DNA of 64,000 nt from an uncultured Clostridia bacterium (GCA_934454585.1 CAKSFP010000001.1:62001-126000), one strand, 5' to 3'. Positions 42,853-52,737 are shown, counted from the first letter of the stretch. Made by a program: numbers and translations. Notes: a model not told the origin generated them from the sequence alone.

Positions 42853-44094
42853 GTGACAAAAAGAATTTTGTTTTGCATCATACTTTGTTTTTCGTTGGGT
42901 TTTCAATTGCCTTGTCATGCCGACAGTGATACAGAGGTTACCGTTACCGTGAACATAACCTTGCCCGGCGGCGCGGTTGCCGCAGATGACATTGTGGGGT
43001 ATGTCGACCTTGTGCCGACGGATGAGTCGGTTTTACTGTGCGCTGTAAACAGTGCACAGACATGCGAGGAAATGAACGATATCATCCTTGCCGAAAATGA
43101 TATGCTTAATATCAGTCTTGATGACTACAATTCACTCACCGAATCGCAAAAATTGAAGATTCTTAAGAGACTTGTGAACAGAAAATTCAGCTCATTTTAT
43201 GAATTGTCTAAATTCTTGCATGATAGTATAAAAGAATCTCAAACTTCAAGCTCCGGCAGCTCCGGCGGAGGCGGAAGTTCATCATCGGAGAGCGGCGACG
43301 GTGATGACGGTAACGGTAAAAACGGTAAAAACGGTGAAAACGGCGAAAATACCGAAACAACCGCATATTTACTATCTGTTAAAAATGATTATTTCGTATC
43401 GGATGAATTAAAGGATGCATTCAACACCGCTTTGTCAGCGACCGAAAATGTAACAATAGGCTGTGGCGGCGGAAATTCGGGCAGCGGAGGAAATTCCGGC
43501 GGCAGCAGTAGCGGTGGTGGCGGAAATTATCTGATTCCGACTTCGATTTTGGTGACAAAAGGGGAGAGCGGCGGAACTCTGTCAGTCTCCGTGCCGGATG
43601 AATATCTTGACGCCGATTACGCTTTTACACTGAAATTATCTAATATTTACGGCGATGACGCATATTTTCCCGTTACATATTACGGTGCAGGGAACGGCTC
43701 CTCACCGTATGAGGACGGTGCGGCAAGATTTACTCTTGACGATGCTCTGATTAATGTTGAACTGATAAATTGCGAAATATCTGATTTTGAATCTGTCGGC
43801 GGTGTAAGCGGTTCGCTGCTGCTCGCCGGTTCGATTAATGAAGTCGCACCGGCTGTCCGCATCAATAACAACTCCGATGAGAAACTCCGCAATGTTGCGG
43901 TTTATATGGCGAATTATTCTGACAGTCATAAATTGATATCGCTGACAAAACTTACGAAAGACCGCATAGCTGTCGGAGCAACTGCGTCATTCGTATTTGA
44001 AAAGACGGATTTGACAGCAGCGCCGGAGACAAAGTTACTTGTGTGGAAAAACGACATCAAACCGCTTTTTGCGAAAATAAACTTGCCGAGGTGA
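42853..44094 (+). CDS. Secreted surface protein with Gly/Ser linkers
   Basis: About 413 residues, not a known enzyme. GTG 42853 after AGAGGAGAG gives a signal peptide TKRILFCIILCFSLGF ending PCHA. The mature part has: a beta segment; a helical module (NSAQTCEEMNDIIL ... SLTESQKLKILKRLVNRKFSS) of a kind seen in clostridial surface proteins; two low-complexity linkers rich in Gly, Ser, Asn, Lys and Glu; and a C-terminal beta region ending LLVWKNDIKPLFAKINL, like the modules that close many secreted clostridial proteins. No wall-anchor motif is seen, so it is released or held non-covalently. Confidence 0.65.
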   Translation: MTKRILFCIILCFSLGFQLPCHADSDTEVTVTVNITLPGGAVAADDIVGYVDLVPTDESVLLCAVNSAQTCEEMNDIILAENDMLNISLDDYNSLTESQKLKILKRLVNRKFSSFYELSKFLHDSIKESQTSSSGSSGGGGSSSSESGDGDDGNGKNGKNGENGENTETTAYLLSVKNDYFVSDELKDAFNTALSATENVTIGCGGGNSGSGGNSGGSSSGGGGNYLIPTSILVTKGESGGTLSVSVPDEYLDADYAFTLKLSNIYGDDAYFPVTYYGAGNGSSPYEDGAARFTLDDALINVELINCEISDFESVGGVSGSLLLAGSINEVAPAVRINNNSDEKLRNVAVYMANYSDSHKLISLTKLTKDRIAVGATASFVFEKTDLTAAPETKLLVWKNDIKPLFAKINLPR

Positions 44095-44101
44095 AGCATA
44101 C

Positions 44102-45298
44102 TTGAATAAACCAAATTATATCTCGCTCAGCCCCGAAATTCAATCAAAAATCAGAGCTGACAAGAGAATAATAACATATGATGATAACGAGATACGCCGC
44201 GACCAGACGCACGATGTTGCCAACCTCTGGCGCCCGGCGTATGTTCGTGATGCGGAAAAAATCACGAATTGCCCGTACTATAATCGCTACGCCGACAAAA
44301 CACAGGTTTTTTCTCTGTACAAGAACGATGATATAACCCGCCGTGCGCTCCATGTGCAGTTTGTGTCGCGCATAGCACGCAACATTGGCAGAATGTTGGG
44401 GTTGAATCTCGATCTGATCGAGGCTATGGCGCTCGGCCATGACATAGGTCACACCCCTTTCGGTCACGCCGGCGAAAAGTATCTTGCCGAGCTGTATGCA
44501 GAGAACACCGGCAGAGTGTTTTTGCACAATTTGCAGAGTATCCGCGTGCTCGATCGTATATTTCACTATAACATATCAATGCAGACTCTCGACGGCATTT
44601 TGAGCCACAACGGTGAGATAGAGATGCAGGAATATGTTCCTCAGCCTCTTGACGGGTTTGAAGAATTTGACGAAAAATTTGAGTGTTGCTGCACCGACAG
44701 GGCATATGCCAATTCCATTATGCCGTCGACTCTCGAAGGCTGTGTGGTGAGGATAAGCGACCTTATAGCCTATCTCGGCAAGGACAGACAGGACGCCGTA
44801 AAGGCGAATATCATCTCTGATGATTCCGCGTTTGACTCTGACAGCGTGATAGGCAGTTTCAATTCGGTCATGATAAACAACCTTATCGTAAATGTGATAG
44901 AAAACAGCTACGGAAAAGACAGGATAATCCTGAGCCGCGAGTATTTCGAAGCTCTCGGCAAGGCAAAGAGCGACAATTATCGGTTAATCTACCGTTCAAA
45001 AGAGGTTGCCGCTCCGCAGGAGCATATTTTTAAGAATATGTTTGCAAAGATGTATAAAAAGCTGCTTGACGATGTCGTGAGTCAAAACACATCGTCGCCG
45101 ATTTTTAAGCATCACATATATTTTATCGGCAAATGGTCAAAATACTACCGCGGCGAAGATTACTCAAAAACTGAGCCGAACCAGATCGTCGTTGACTACA
45201 TTGCAAGCATGACGGACGATTATTTTATTGACTTGTTTTCGCTGTTGTTTCCTGAGGAAGTTACCATAGAGTATAAATCATATTTCGGCGGCAGATAA
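44102..45298 (+). CDS. dgt: HD-domain deoxyguanosinetriphosphate triphosphohydrolase-like protein
   Basis: A 398-residue HD-superfamily enzyme of the dGTPase type, which splits dNTPs into nucleoside and triphosphate. RRDQTHDVANLWRPAYVRDAEKI near residue 33, TQVFSLYKNDDITRRALHVQFVSRIAR near 60, and ALGHDIGHTPFGHAGE (HD motif) near 118 match. The N-terminal arginine region is shorter than in E. coli Dgt. TTG 44102 follows GAGGTGAAG, 7 bases after the secreted-protein gene. Confidence 0.88.
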   Translation: MNKPNYISLSPEIQSKIRADKRIITYDDNEIRRDQTHDVANLWRPAYVRDAEKITNCPYYNRYADKTQVFSLYKNDDITRRALHVQFVSRIARNIGRMLGLNLDLIEAMALGHDIGHTPFGHAGEKYLAELYAENTGRVFLHNLQSIRVLDRIFHYNISMQTLDGILSHNGEIEMQEYVPQPLDGFEEFDEKFECCCTDRAYANSIMPSTLEGCVVRISDLIAYLGKDRQDAVKANIISDDSAFDSDSVIGSFNSVMINNLIVNVIENSYGKDRIILSREYFEALGKAKSDNYRLIYRSKEVAAPQEHIFKNMFAKMYKKLLDDVVSQNTSSPIFKHHIYFIGKWSKYYRGEDYSKTEPNQIVVDYIASMTDDYFIDLFSLLFPEEVTIEYKSYFGGR

Positions 45299-45368
45299 AT
45301 AAAATCCATCATATATTCCCGTGATTGATAATAAAATATTATATATCACGAGAGAGGTGGAATACCGA

Positions 45369-46157
45369 ATGAAAGTCTTTGTGTTGACAAAAAAGTCCGT
45401 AATGCTCTATGTGCTGTTGGTCTGCTTTATTGCTTGCCTTGTCGGCTTTAACTGGCAGAAAACCGTCAGCGTGTTCGAGAATAACGGAAAGAGAGATTTG
45501 CCGATATATTGCGTGGACAAGAATGAGAACGAAAAGGTGTGTTCGCTCAGCTTTGACGCTGCTTGGGGCAACGAAGATACGCACACCCTGATAAAAGAAC
45601 TCGGCGACTATGGAGTTAAGGCAACATTTTTTGTTGTCGGATCGTGGGTTGACAAGTATCCGGAATCCGTAAAAGAACTGCACGATGCCGGTCATGAGAT
45701 CATGAATCACTCAAACACGCATCCGCATATGCCTCAGCTTACGCCGGAGCAGATGAAATCCGAAGTTTCGCTGTGCGATGACAAGATAGAGGCAATAACC
45801 GGCGTGCGCCCGAATCTTTTTCGGCCGCCGTACGGAGATTATGACAATGCTCTTGTCGGCGCAATGAGAGACATCAGTCACTATACAATTCAGTGGTCGG
45901 TAGACAGCCTGGACTGGAAAGATCTCTCCGCACAGGCTATATATGAGCGAGTGACCACCAAGATAGAACCCGGCTCGATAGTGCTTTTTCACAATGCGGC
46001 AAAGCACACGCCGGAGGCGCTGCCTATGATACTAAAATATCTCAAAGACAACGGCTACACTGCCGTGCCGATATCCGAACTGATATATAAAGAAAACTAC
46101 AAGATAGACACTGCCGGAAAGCAGATTTCCACTGCGGATGTGCAGACGACTGAATAA
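45369..46157 (+). CDS. Polysaccharide deacetylase, PdaB-like
   Basis: A 262-residue NodB-fold deacetylase anchored by an N-terminal helix (about residues 9-28), so it acts outside the membrane. Motif 1 is SLSFDAAWGNEDT (the usual second Asp is Ala, as in PdaB-type enzymes), motif 2 is HSNTHPHM, motif 3 is RPPYGDYD, and FHNAAKHTPEALPMIL ends the barrel. GAGGTGG before ATG 45369 sets the start. In spore formers PdaB is needed for spore stability; whether this organism forms spores cannot be told here. Confidence 0.88.
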   Translation: MKVFVLTKKSVMLYVLLVCFIACLVGFNWQKTVSVFENNGKRDLPIYCVDKNENEKVCSLSFDAAWGNEDTHTLIKELGDYGVKATFFVVGSWVDKYPESVKELHDAGHEIMNHSNTHPHMPQLTPEQMKSEVSLCDDKIEAITGVRPNLFRPPYGDYDNALVGAMRDISHYTIQWSVDSLDWKDLSAQAIYERVTTKIEPGSIVLFHNAAKHTPEALPMILKYLKDNGYTAVPISELIYKENYKIDTAGKQISTADVQTTE

Positions 46158-46170
46158 AAAGGAGTATTTT

Positions 46171-46926
46171 ATGAACATTGTAATAACCGGGGCAAGCTCT
46201 GGCATAGGCAGAGACATGGCGCGCGTGTTCAGTGCGGACGAAGATAATGTTATATATGCCGTGGCTCGCCGTGCCGATAGACTGAACGAGCTTTCAAGAG
46301 ATGTAAACTGTCGCCTTGTGCCTCTTGTGCACGACCTTGGCAACAGGGAAGAATGTATCGCGCTGTATGATGAGCTTGCCGATAAGGACATAGATATTTT
46401 TATCAACAACGCCGGTTTCGGCCTTTGCGGCAAATTTGACGAAACGCCGCTTGAGCGCGAACTTGACATGATCGACACCAACATCATCGCAGTGCATATA
46501 CTCACTAAACTTTTTTATGCAAAATTCAGAGCGGCAGGAAAGGGAAGAATACTTAATGTAGCCTCAAGCGCCGGGTTTATGATGGGTCCGTTTCTTTCGA
46601 CATACTACGCTACCAAAGCATATGTTTTGCGACTGAGTGAAGCTGTAAACCGCGAAGCTGTTGAGGACAAGTCTCCCGTCAGAGTGTCCGTGCTTTGTCC
46701 CGGCCCTGTCAGGACTGAGTTTGATACAGTCGCCGATGTGAAATTCTCGCTGTCGGGGTTGTCGAGTGAATATGTTGCACGATATGCGATAAAAAAGCTT
46801 ATGAAAGGTGAAACGCTGATAGTGCCGGGAATTTCAATCAAGCTTCTTCTCTTTTTTGCGCGACTTGTGCCCGACAAACTGCTTTCCAAGATAACATATC
46901 ATGTTCAGAGGAAGAAAACATCATAA
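46171..46926 (+). CDS. Short-chain dehydrogenase/reductase
   Basis: A 251-residue classical SDR. The cofactor loop TGASSGIGRDMA is near residues 6-17, INNAGFGLCG near 80, and the catalytic Ser/Tyr/Lys in NVASSAGFMMG and YYATKAYVL near 148-152. CPGPVRTEF follows. AAAAGGAG before ATG 46171 sets the start. The substrate is unknown; fatty acyl or sugar ketones are common for this group. It ends before a bidirectional terminator. Confidence 0.88.
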   Translation: MNIVITGASSGIGRDMARVFSADEDNVIYAVARRADRLNELSRDVNCRLVPLVHDLGNREECIALYDELADKDIDIFINNAGFGLCGKFDETPLERELDMIDTNIIAVHILTKLFYAKFRAAGKGRILNVASSAGFMMGPFLSTYYATKAYVLRLSEAVNREAVEDKSPVRVSVLCPGPVRTEFDTVADVKFSLSGLSSEYVARYAIKKLMKGETLIVPGISIKLLLFFARLVPDKLLSKITYHVQRKKTS

Positions 46927-47000
46927 TCAACGGTTTTGACACTCGGGTTGAGTTGGTTTTATCCCCGGTACCTAGTGAGAACAGAGTTTATAATTATTAA

Positions 47001-47034
47001 AAAATGAGGATGTGAACTTACACATCCTCATTTT
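47001..47034. terminator. Bidirectional terminator
   Basis: AAAATGAGGATGTG (47001-47014) pairs perfectly with CACATCCTCATTTT (47021-47034), loop of 6. It separates the forward SDR gene from the convergent ftsH, 2 bases before the ftsH stop codon. Confidence 0.9.
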
Positions 47035-47035
47035 A

Positions 47036-48967
47036 CTATTCGTTTGTTTCCGCATCAGCAGAGTTTGATGAAACTTCGACAGAGTCAGCAGTGTTTTCTG
47101 AATTATCATCTTTACATTTTTCGATATTTTCTGTTTTATCAATATGCTCACTATTCATATCGCCGTTATAAATTTCCTCAAATTCCTCACCGGAGATTTT
47201 TTCTTTCTCCATGAGCACCTTAGCAACGCGGTCAAGACGATCGGCATTTTCGCTCAAAAGCTTTATGCACTTTTCGTAAGCGCCGTCTATGATGCCGCGC
47301 ACTTCTTCGTCTATCTCTGCGGCAAACTCCTCGCTCAAATTCTTGCTCTGAACAAAATCTCTGCCGATAAACACCTCATCATTGCTTGATCCCAAGTGAA
47401 TGGGACCAATTCTGTCGCTCATTCCAAATTTCGTTACCATCTGACGGGCAATCTTGGTTGCGCGCTCAATGTCATTGGATGCTCCGGTGCTTATGTCGTC
47501 AAGCTTAAGCTTTTCTGCTGCTCTGCCGCCGAGCAGTACTATTATACTGTCTATCATGTCACTTTTGGTTTCGTAATATTTGTCTTCTTTCGGCAGACTC
47601 ATTGTGTATCCGCCGGCTCTGCCGCGCGGTATGATGGATATCTGATGAACAGGATCCTGAGAGGGAAGAAGCTTTGTCACAATTGCGTGACCTGCCTCAT
47701 GGTAAGCCGTGAGTTTTCTTTCCTTTTCGCCCATGTTCCTGGTCTTTTTCTCAGTGCCGACAACGACTTTTATCATGGCGTCCTCTATCTCGGGCATCTC
47801 TATAAATGCTTTGGCGCGTCTTGCTGCAAGCAGCGCCGCCTCGTTAAGAAGGTTTGCAAGATCCGCACCGGTGAACCCGGCGGTCGATTTTGCTATGACC
47901 GAAAGGTCAACGCCGTTCGCAAGCGGTTTGTTGCGTGCGTGCACGCGCAAAATTGCCTCTCTCGCTTTAAGGTCGGGCACATCCACAACAACCTGACGAT
48001 CAAATCTGCCGGGGCGCAAAAGCGCACTGTCAAGTATGTCGGGGCGGTTTGTGGCAGCTATAACTATCACGCCTTGATTTGCCGCAAATCCGTCCATCTC
48101 AACGAGCAACTGATTAAGTGTCTGCTCTCTCTCGTCGTGACCTCCGCCGAGACCGGCGCCTCTCTGACGCCCCACGGCGTCTATCTCATCAATGAATATA
48201 ATGCTCGGTGCAGCTTTCTTTGCCTGTTCAAACAAATCACGAACTCTTGACGCACCAACTCCGACAAACATTTCCACAAAGTCCGAACCGCTTATGGAGA
48301 AGAAGGGTACACCTGCCTCACCGGCAACAGCCTTTGCGAGTAGGGTTTTACCTGTTCCGGGAGGTCCCACAAGCAGAACTCCGCGCGGTATCTTTGCGCC
48401 GAGTTTTTGGAATCTTGACGGATCACGCAAAAAATCAACAATTTCCTCAAGCTCGCCTTTTTCCACATCCGCTCCGGCAACATCGTTAAATGTGACTTTC
48501 TCTTTGTCATTAATATGAATTTTTGCATTGCTTTTGCCAAAATTCATTGTGCCTTTTCCGCCGCCACCCTGAGTCTGGCGGATAAAGTAGAGCATAAAAG
48601 CAATGGGTATTATCATCACAAGCAGTGTCGGCAACAGTGACAGCCACCATGGGGGCGTCTGCGGCTCCGGTGTTTTGTATGTTACTGAGCCGTCAGCTAT
48701 TTGTTTGTCAAGTGCTTCCCCGGCGTGATAGTACAATACGGTCATAGAGGGAATATAGCACTCCGATTTTGTACCGTCTTTCTTTTCAATAACTGCTATG
48801 TTATCGGTTATCTCAAGCGTTGCCACCTGTTCGTTGTTTATTGCGTTTATGAGGTCTCCGAATTCCATCCGCGCAGGTTCTGCCGAATAGTTCAGGAGAA
48901 AATATATCACAAATATAACTGCAAGCAGCAATGCATAAAAGCTGAACCCTTTTATGTATTTTTTCAA
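47036..48967 (-). CDS. ftsH: ATP-dependent zinc metalloprotease FtsH
   Basis: A 643-residue membrane AAA+ protease. Two transmembrane helices (about 8-25 and 105-128) flank an extracytoplasmic domain. Walker A GPPGTGKTLLAKAVAG is near residue 203, the SRH is ATNRPDILDSALLRPGR, and the protease site HEAGH is near 425. The tail is long, acidic and Asn/Ser-rich. The start is TTG 48967 after GGAGG/GAGGAAAC. tilS-hpt-ftsH is the conserved Bacillota order. Confidence 0.97.
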   Translation of the reverse strand: MKKYIKGFSFYALLLAVIFVIYFLLNYSAEPARMEFGDLINAINNEQVATLEITDNIAVIEKKDGTKSECYIPSMTVLYYHAGEALDKQIADGSVTYKTPEPQTPPWWLSLLPTLLVMIIPIAFMLYFIRQTQGGGGKGTMNFGKSNAKIHINDKEKVTFNDVAGADVEKGELEEIVDFLRDPSRFQKLGAKIPRGVLLVGPPGTGKTLLAKAVAGEAGVPFFSISGSDFVEMFVGVGASRVRDLFEQAKKAAPSIIFIDEIDAVGRQRGAGLGGGHDEREQTLNQLLVEMDGFAANQGVIVIAATNRPDILDSALLRPGRFDRQVVVDVPDLKAREAILRVHARNKPLANGVDLSVIAKSTAGFTGADLANLLNEAALLAARRAKAFIEMPEIEDAMIKVVVGTEKKTRNMGEKERKLTAYHEAGHAIVTKLLPSQDPVHQISIIPRGRAGGYTMSLPKEDKYYETKSDMIDSIIVLLGGRAAEKLKLDDISTGASNDIERATKIARQMVTKFGMSDRIGPIHLGSSNDEVFIGRDFVQSKNLSEEFAAEIDEEVRGIIDGAYEKCIKLLSENADRLDRVAKVLMEKEKISGEEFEEIYNGDMNSEHIDKTENIEKCKDDNSENTADSVEVSSNSADAETNE

Positions 48968-48997
48968 TGTTTCCTCGCCTCCGGTTTTTTATAAATG

Positions 48998-49549
48998 TCA
49001 GGAATATATATCTGATTTGAGAATTCCTATGTATGGGAGATTTCTGAATTGCTGAGCATAATCAAGACCGTAGCCGACTATGAAGTATTCCTTTTCCATG
49101 GTAAAGCCTACATAAGATGCGCTCACATCATGTTCGCGTCTTTGCGGTTTATCAATCAGTGTGCAAACCTTAATAGAATTTGGATTCATCGCACCAAGGT
49201 GCTTGAGCAGATGAGTCATGGTAAACCCTGTGTCGAGGATGTCTTCCACAATCACCACATCCTTGCCCTCTATGTCAAGGCTTAATCCCTTTTTTACAAG
49301 GAAATTTCCGCTTGTGGTGGAGCCGTCTCCGTAAGTTGACACCTGCATAAAATCTATTCTGCAGTCGGCAGTAATATTCTTTAATAAATCTGCGGTAAAC
49401 ATGAAAGCGCCGTTTAGTATAGAGATAAAAGTAATCTCTTTACCGGCGTAATCCAGCGATATTTCCTCACCAAGTTCCTTGCATCTTTTAGCGATTTCTT
49501 CTTTTGTATAAAGAATTCTTTCGCATACTTCAGTATTAGAGTTAGTCAT
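48998..49549 (-). CDS. hpt: Hypoxanthine phosphoribosyltransferase
   Basis: A 183-residue purine salvage enzyme. The PRPP loop VIVEDILDTGFTM is near residue 100, SILNGAFMF near 45, and VGYGLDYAQQFRNLPYIG closes the protein. GGAGGAAC before ATG 49549. It overlaps tilS by 8 bases. In Bacillus HprT and TilS together regulate ftsH; the same gene order suggests this may hold here. Confidence 0.96.
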   Translation of the reverse strand: MTNSNTEVCERILYTKEEIAKRCKELGEEISLDYAGKEITFISILNGAFMFTADLLKNITADCRIDFMQVSTYGDGSTTSGNFLVKKGLSLDIEGKDVVIVEDILDTGFTMTHLLKHLGAMNPNSIKVCTLIDKPQRREHDVSASYVGFTMEKEYFIVGYGLDYAQQFRNLPYIGILKSDIYS

Positions 49550-50936
49550 TTGTTCCTCCCGAAATAGATATTTTAAGTATATTTTTTGTTTTATCCGTAA
49601 CGATAAAATCCGCTCCGACTCTCATTCCGAGCACGGCAGCGATTTTGTCATCGGTACATAAAAGAGGTATGTTGTCGCGCACGGAGATTGGAGTTTTTGA
49701 ATCGATGAAGAATTTCTTCAGCTTTTTTTCTCCGCTCATCCCGGAAGGGGAGAACCTGTCGCCGTCGCGTCTTGTGCGCAGTGTTATTTTGCCGTGCGCA
49801 AGTTTGTCGTAATCAATATATACATATGATTTGTCACTTATATCATTGTTGCCTGTTATTTCAAATTTTATACTGTGTCCGCACCAATTTATATTGCACG
49901 GAAAATCGCACAGCAGCACTGCTTTTTTGATATTTTTTTTATCGTCGTCCGGGAATAAATTGCGGCTGAACACAAGCTTGCCGTATTCTGTCCGGACGGT
50001 TATTCCGCAGCCGATATCGAAGTTTTTGCCCGTTTTTCCCGCCGAGTCACTTTGCAGAATCATATCTATATGTTTTTGCTCAATGTCGTTTTTGTCGCCC
50101 TTGAGTAAAAAAACAGTATATAGTATTATACGCTTTTTTATACAATTATGCAAGTCTTTACCGCCAAAATTAACAATTATGTCACAATTGTTTTTCGTTA
50201 TGCAGTCATTATACAGACCTTTTGCATAATCTTCTATAAAATCATCATCGCAGGCGATGTTTTTTGAATCGGCAAATATTGTTGACACAACCGACGGATT
50301 TATTTTTTTGAGTATCGGAAAAACTTCATTCCGAATTATGTTGCGCGTGTACACATCGCTGCTATTGGTGCTGTCATTCATGAATGATATGTTTTTTTCG
50401 GTAAGATATTTTTCAATATCTTCTCTGTCAGTTTCAATCAGCGGACGAACAACACAGCCGTTTGTCGGCGCAATGCCGCGCAGTCCGTTCAACGAACATC
50501 CGCGCACAAGTTTCATAATAACCGTCTCCGCACTGTCGTTTTTGTTGTGCGCCACGGCAATCCTGTCTGCTCGGATTTTTTCTTTCAACTCATGAAATAT
50601 CCTATATCTCATCTTTCTGCCGGCAAGTTCTTCGGAAATTTTCTCATCCTTGGCTATCTGCGGTATATTGACGCTCTCGCAGAAAAGCTCAACTCCGAGA
50701 TCACCGCAGACTTTTCTGCAATATTCTTCGTCTCTGTCCGCCTCCGCACCGCGTATGCCGTGGTTGACATGAACTGCCGCAAGCGATAGGGAAAGGGCAG
50801 AACGCAACGCACTGAGTGCGATCAGCAGCGACAGAGAATCCGCACCGCCGGACAATCCCACAAGGATTTTCTCACCGTGCGATGCCATATTATATTTTTT
50901 TATCGTACAAAACACATTTTTCTCAAAATCAAGCAT
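49542..50936 (-). CDS. tilS: tRNA(Ile)-lysidine synthase
   Basis: A 464-residue enzyme that makes lysidine at C34 of the CAU-anticodon tRNA-Ile, changing its decoding to AUA. PP-loop VGLSGGADSLSLLIAL is near residues 27-42. VAHNKNDSAETVIMKLVRGCSLNGLRG and the C-terminal lysidine synthase domain (TLRTRRDGDRFSPSGMSGEKKLKKFFID) follow. ATG 50936 overlaps the dnaB stop (TAATG). Confidence 0.95.
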   Translation of the reverse strand: MLDFEKNVFCTIKKYNMASHGEKILVGLSGGADSLSLLIALSALRSALSLSLAAVHVNHGIRGAEADRDEEYCRKVCGDLGVELFCESVNIPQIAKDEKISEELAGRKMRYRIFHELKEKIRADRIAVAHNKNDSAETVIMKLVRGCSLNGLRGIAPTNGCVVRPLIETDREDIEKYLTEKNISFMNDSTNSSDVYTRNIIRNEVFPILKKINPSVVSTIFADSKNIACDDDFIEDYAKGLYNDCITKNNCDIIVNFGGKDLHNCIKKRIILYTVFLLKGDKNDIEQKHIDMILQSDSAGKTGKNFDIGCGITVRTEYGKLVFSRNLFPDDDKKNIKKAVLLCDFPCNINWCGHSIKFEITGNNDISDKSYVYIDYDKLAHGKITLRTRRDGDRFSPSGMSGEKKLKKFFIDSKTPISVRDNIPLLCTDDKIAAVLGMRVGADFIVTDKTKNILKISISGGTND

Positions 50937-52276
50937 TAATTATGCTCCTTTTTAGAGGAAAGATCCATAAATTTGGTGTACTCCGCTCTCCAGCCGAGGT
51001 TAACAACACCGGTGCTTCCGTTACGAAATTTAGCAATGATGCATTCCGCAATGTTCTTGTTCTCGCTTTCTTCCTCACCGTTTTTGTAGTAATCGTCTCT
51101 GTACAAAAACATTACCATATCTGCGTCCTGCTCTATGGAACCCGAGTCTCTCAAGTCACTGAGCACGGGGCGGTGCTGTTCTCTCTTTTCGCTTGCACGG
51201 CTCAGCTGTGACAGCGTAATGACAGGTACATCAAGTTCCTTCGCAAGGATTTTTAGAAGTCGGCTGTTCTCGCCGACTTCGTTTTGTCTGCCGTCGCGCG
51301 TATTGCCCTGAATTAGCTGCAAATAGTCGATAACTACCAGGCCGAGTTGATCTTTCATCTTTAGCTTTTTGCATTTTCCCTTGATCTCGGACACCGTTAT
51401 TCCGGCGGTGTCGTCAATATATATCGGTGCTTTGGACAGCCTGTTAACCGTCATTACAAGTTGTCGCATTTCATCACCGTTTATGTCGGCTTTTTTCATC
51501 TTTTCGCTTGGAATGAGCGCCTCGGAACAGAGAATTCTGTTTGCCAACTGTTCCTTGCTCATCTCAAGACTGAATATTGCAACGGGGATATTGTATTTAA
51601 CTGCAACATTTGTGGCGATGTTGAGTGCAAAGCTCGTCTTACCCATCGCCGGTCGAGCCGCGATGAGCACAAGGTCAGACGGCTGAAAACCGTTTATATG
51701 GTTATCCAGATCAGCAAATCCGGTTTTCACACCGGTTGATGTGTCCGTGCTCTGCAGCATTTCCTCAAGTTTGGACAGGTTTTCCGCAAGAATACCTTTT
51801 ATGTGATACAAATCCGACATCTCTTTTTTCTGCATGATGTCATATATCTTTGTCTCGGCGTTGTTAAGTATTATGTTGACATCCTCGTTTGCATTGTAAC
51901 TTGCATCCGAAATATCTCCGCACGCTCTTATCAGCTTGCGCAGTATCGACATATCCTCAATTATTTTTATGTGGTGTCTCAGGTTTGATGTGGTTGTCAC
52001 CATAAGGCGGATCTCGGTCAGATACTCCACACCGCCGGTGCTGTCAAACACACCCTTCAACTCATTTTTCAGTGTGATGATGTCTACCGGCTGTGATTTG
52101 TTTGATAGTTCAATCACGGCGCTGAATATCTGCTTGTGCTGTTCAAGATAGAAATCTTCGGTTCTTAGGCTGCTGAGAACATCAGCAATGCATTCATTAT
52201 CAAATATGATAGAACCGAGCACATATTGTTCCGCCTCAATGCTGCACGGCATTGTTCTGACAATTTCGTTTGCCAC
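50936..52276 (-). CDS. dnaB: Replicative DNA helicase
   Basis: A 446-residue hexameric helicase (called DnaC in Bacillus). The N-terminal DnaB domain opens MPCSIEAEQYVLGSIIFDNECI; Walker A AARPAMGKTSFALNIA is near residue 205; VVIDYLQLIQG is Walker B, and SRASEKREQHRPVLSDLRDSGSIEQDAD is the arginine-finger region. No intein is present. It lies 14 bases after rplI. Confidence 0.97.
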   Translation of the reverse strand: MANEIVRTMPCSIEAEQYVLGSIIFDNECIADVLSSLRTEDFYLEQHKQIFSAVIELSNKSQPVDIITLKNELKGVFDSTGGVEYLTEIRLMVTTTSNLRHHIKIIEDMSILRKLIRACGDISDASYNANEDVNIILNNAETKIYDIMQKKEMSDLYHIKGILAENLSKLEEMLQSTDTSTGVKTGFADLDNHINGFQPSDLVLIAARPAMGKTSFALNIATNVAVKYNIPVAIFSLEMSKEQLANRILCSEALIPSEKMKKADINGDEMRQLVMTVNRLSKAPIYIDDTAGITVSEIKGKCKKLKMKDQLGLVVIDYLQLIQGNTRDGRQNEVGENSRLLKILAKELDVPVITLSQLSRASEKREQHRPVLSDLRDSGSIEQDADMVMFLYRDDYYKNGEEESENKNIAECIIAKFRNGSTGVVNLGWRAEYTKFMDLSSKKEHN

Positions 52277-52290
52277 TTATAAAACACTCC

Positions 52291-52737
52291 TCATTCTTTG
52301 ACTACATTGACCTTTACTTTGCCAACAATTGACGGGTACAGTTTGATATCAACTTCCGTCACGCCGAATATCTTTATTCCGTCTGGCAGGACAAATTTTT
52401 TCTTATCTATATCTATATTAAAATCGCTCTTAAGTTTTGAACTGATTTCCTTGCTTGTTACGGAGCCAAAGAGTTTCTCACTCTCGCCACCCTTTGCCTT
52501 TATTGTCACAGTCACATCTTCAAGCTGTTTTTTAACATTGTTTGCGTGCGCAATCTCCTGTTCTTTCTTAAAACTCTCGGAATCCTTTTTGCCTTTGAGG
52601 TCATTGAGATTTGCTGCTGTTGCCTCTACGGCGTAACCTTTCGGAATGAGAAAATTCTTAGCGTAGCCATCGCTGATGTTCTTTTCGTCCCCGGCTTTTC
52701 CCTGACCTTTGAAATCCTTTATAAATATTACTCTCAT
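52291..52737 (-). CDS. rplI: 50S ribosomal protein L9
   Basis: A 148-residue ribosomal protein. The N-terminal MRVIFIKDFKGQGKAGDEKN with GYAKNFLIPKGYAVEAT is diagnostic; a central helix (about 45-75) joins the two globular domains. TAGGAGGAA precedes ATG 52737. The gdpP-rplI-dnaB order is conserved across Bacillota. Confidence 0.97.
   Translation of the reverse strand: MRVIFIKDFKGQGKAGDEKNISDGYAKNFLIPKGYAVEATAANLNDLKGKKDSESFKKEQEIAHANNVKKQLEDVTVTIKAKGGESEKLFGSVTSKEISSKLKSDFNIDIDKKKFVLPDGIKIFGVTEVDIKLYPSIVGKVKVNVVKE

Noticed and set aside
47396..48250. 284-codon open frame antisense to ftsH
   Set aside because: ftsH is certain on the other strand, and the frame encodes a Cys/His-rich low-plausibility protein without a ribosome site.
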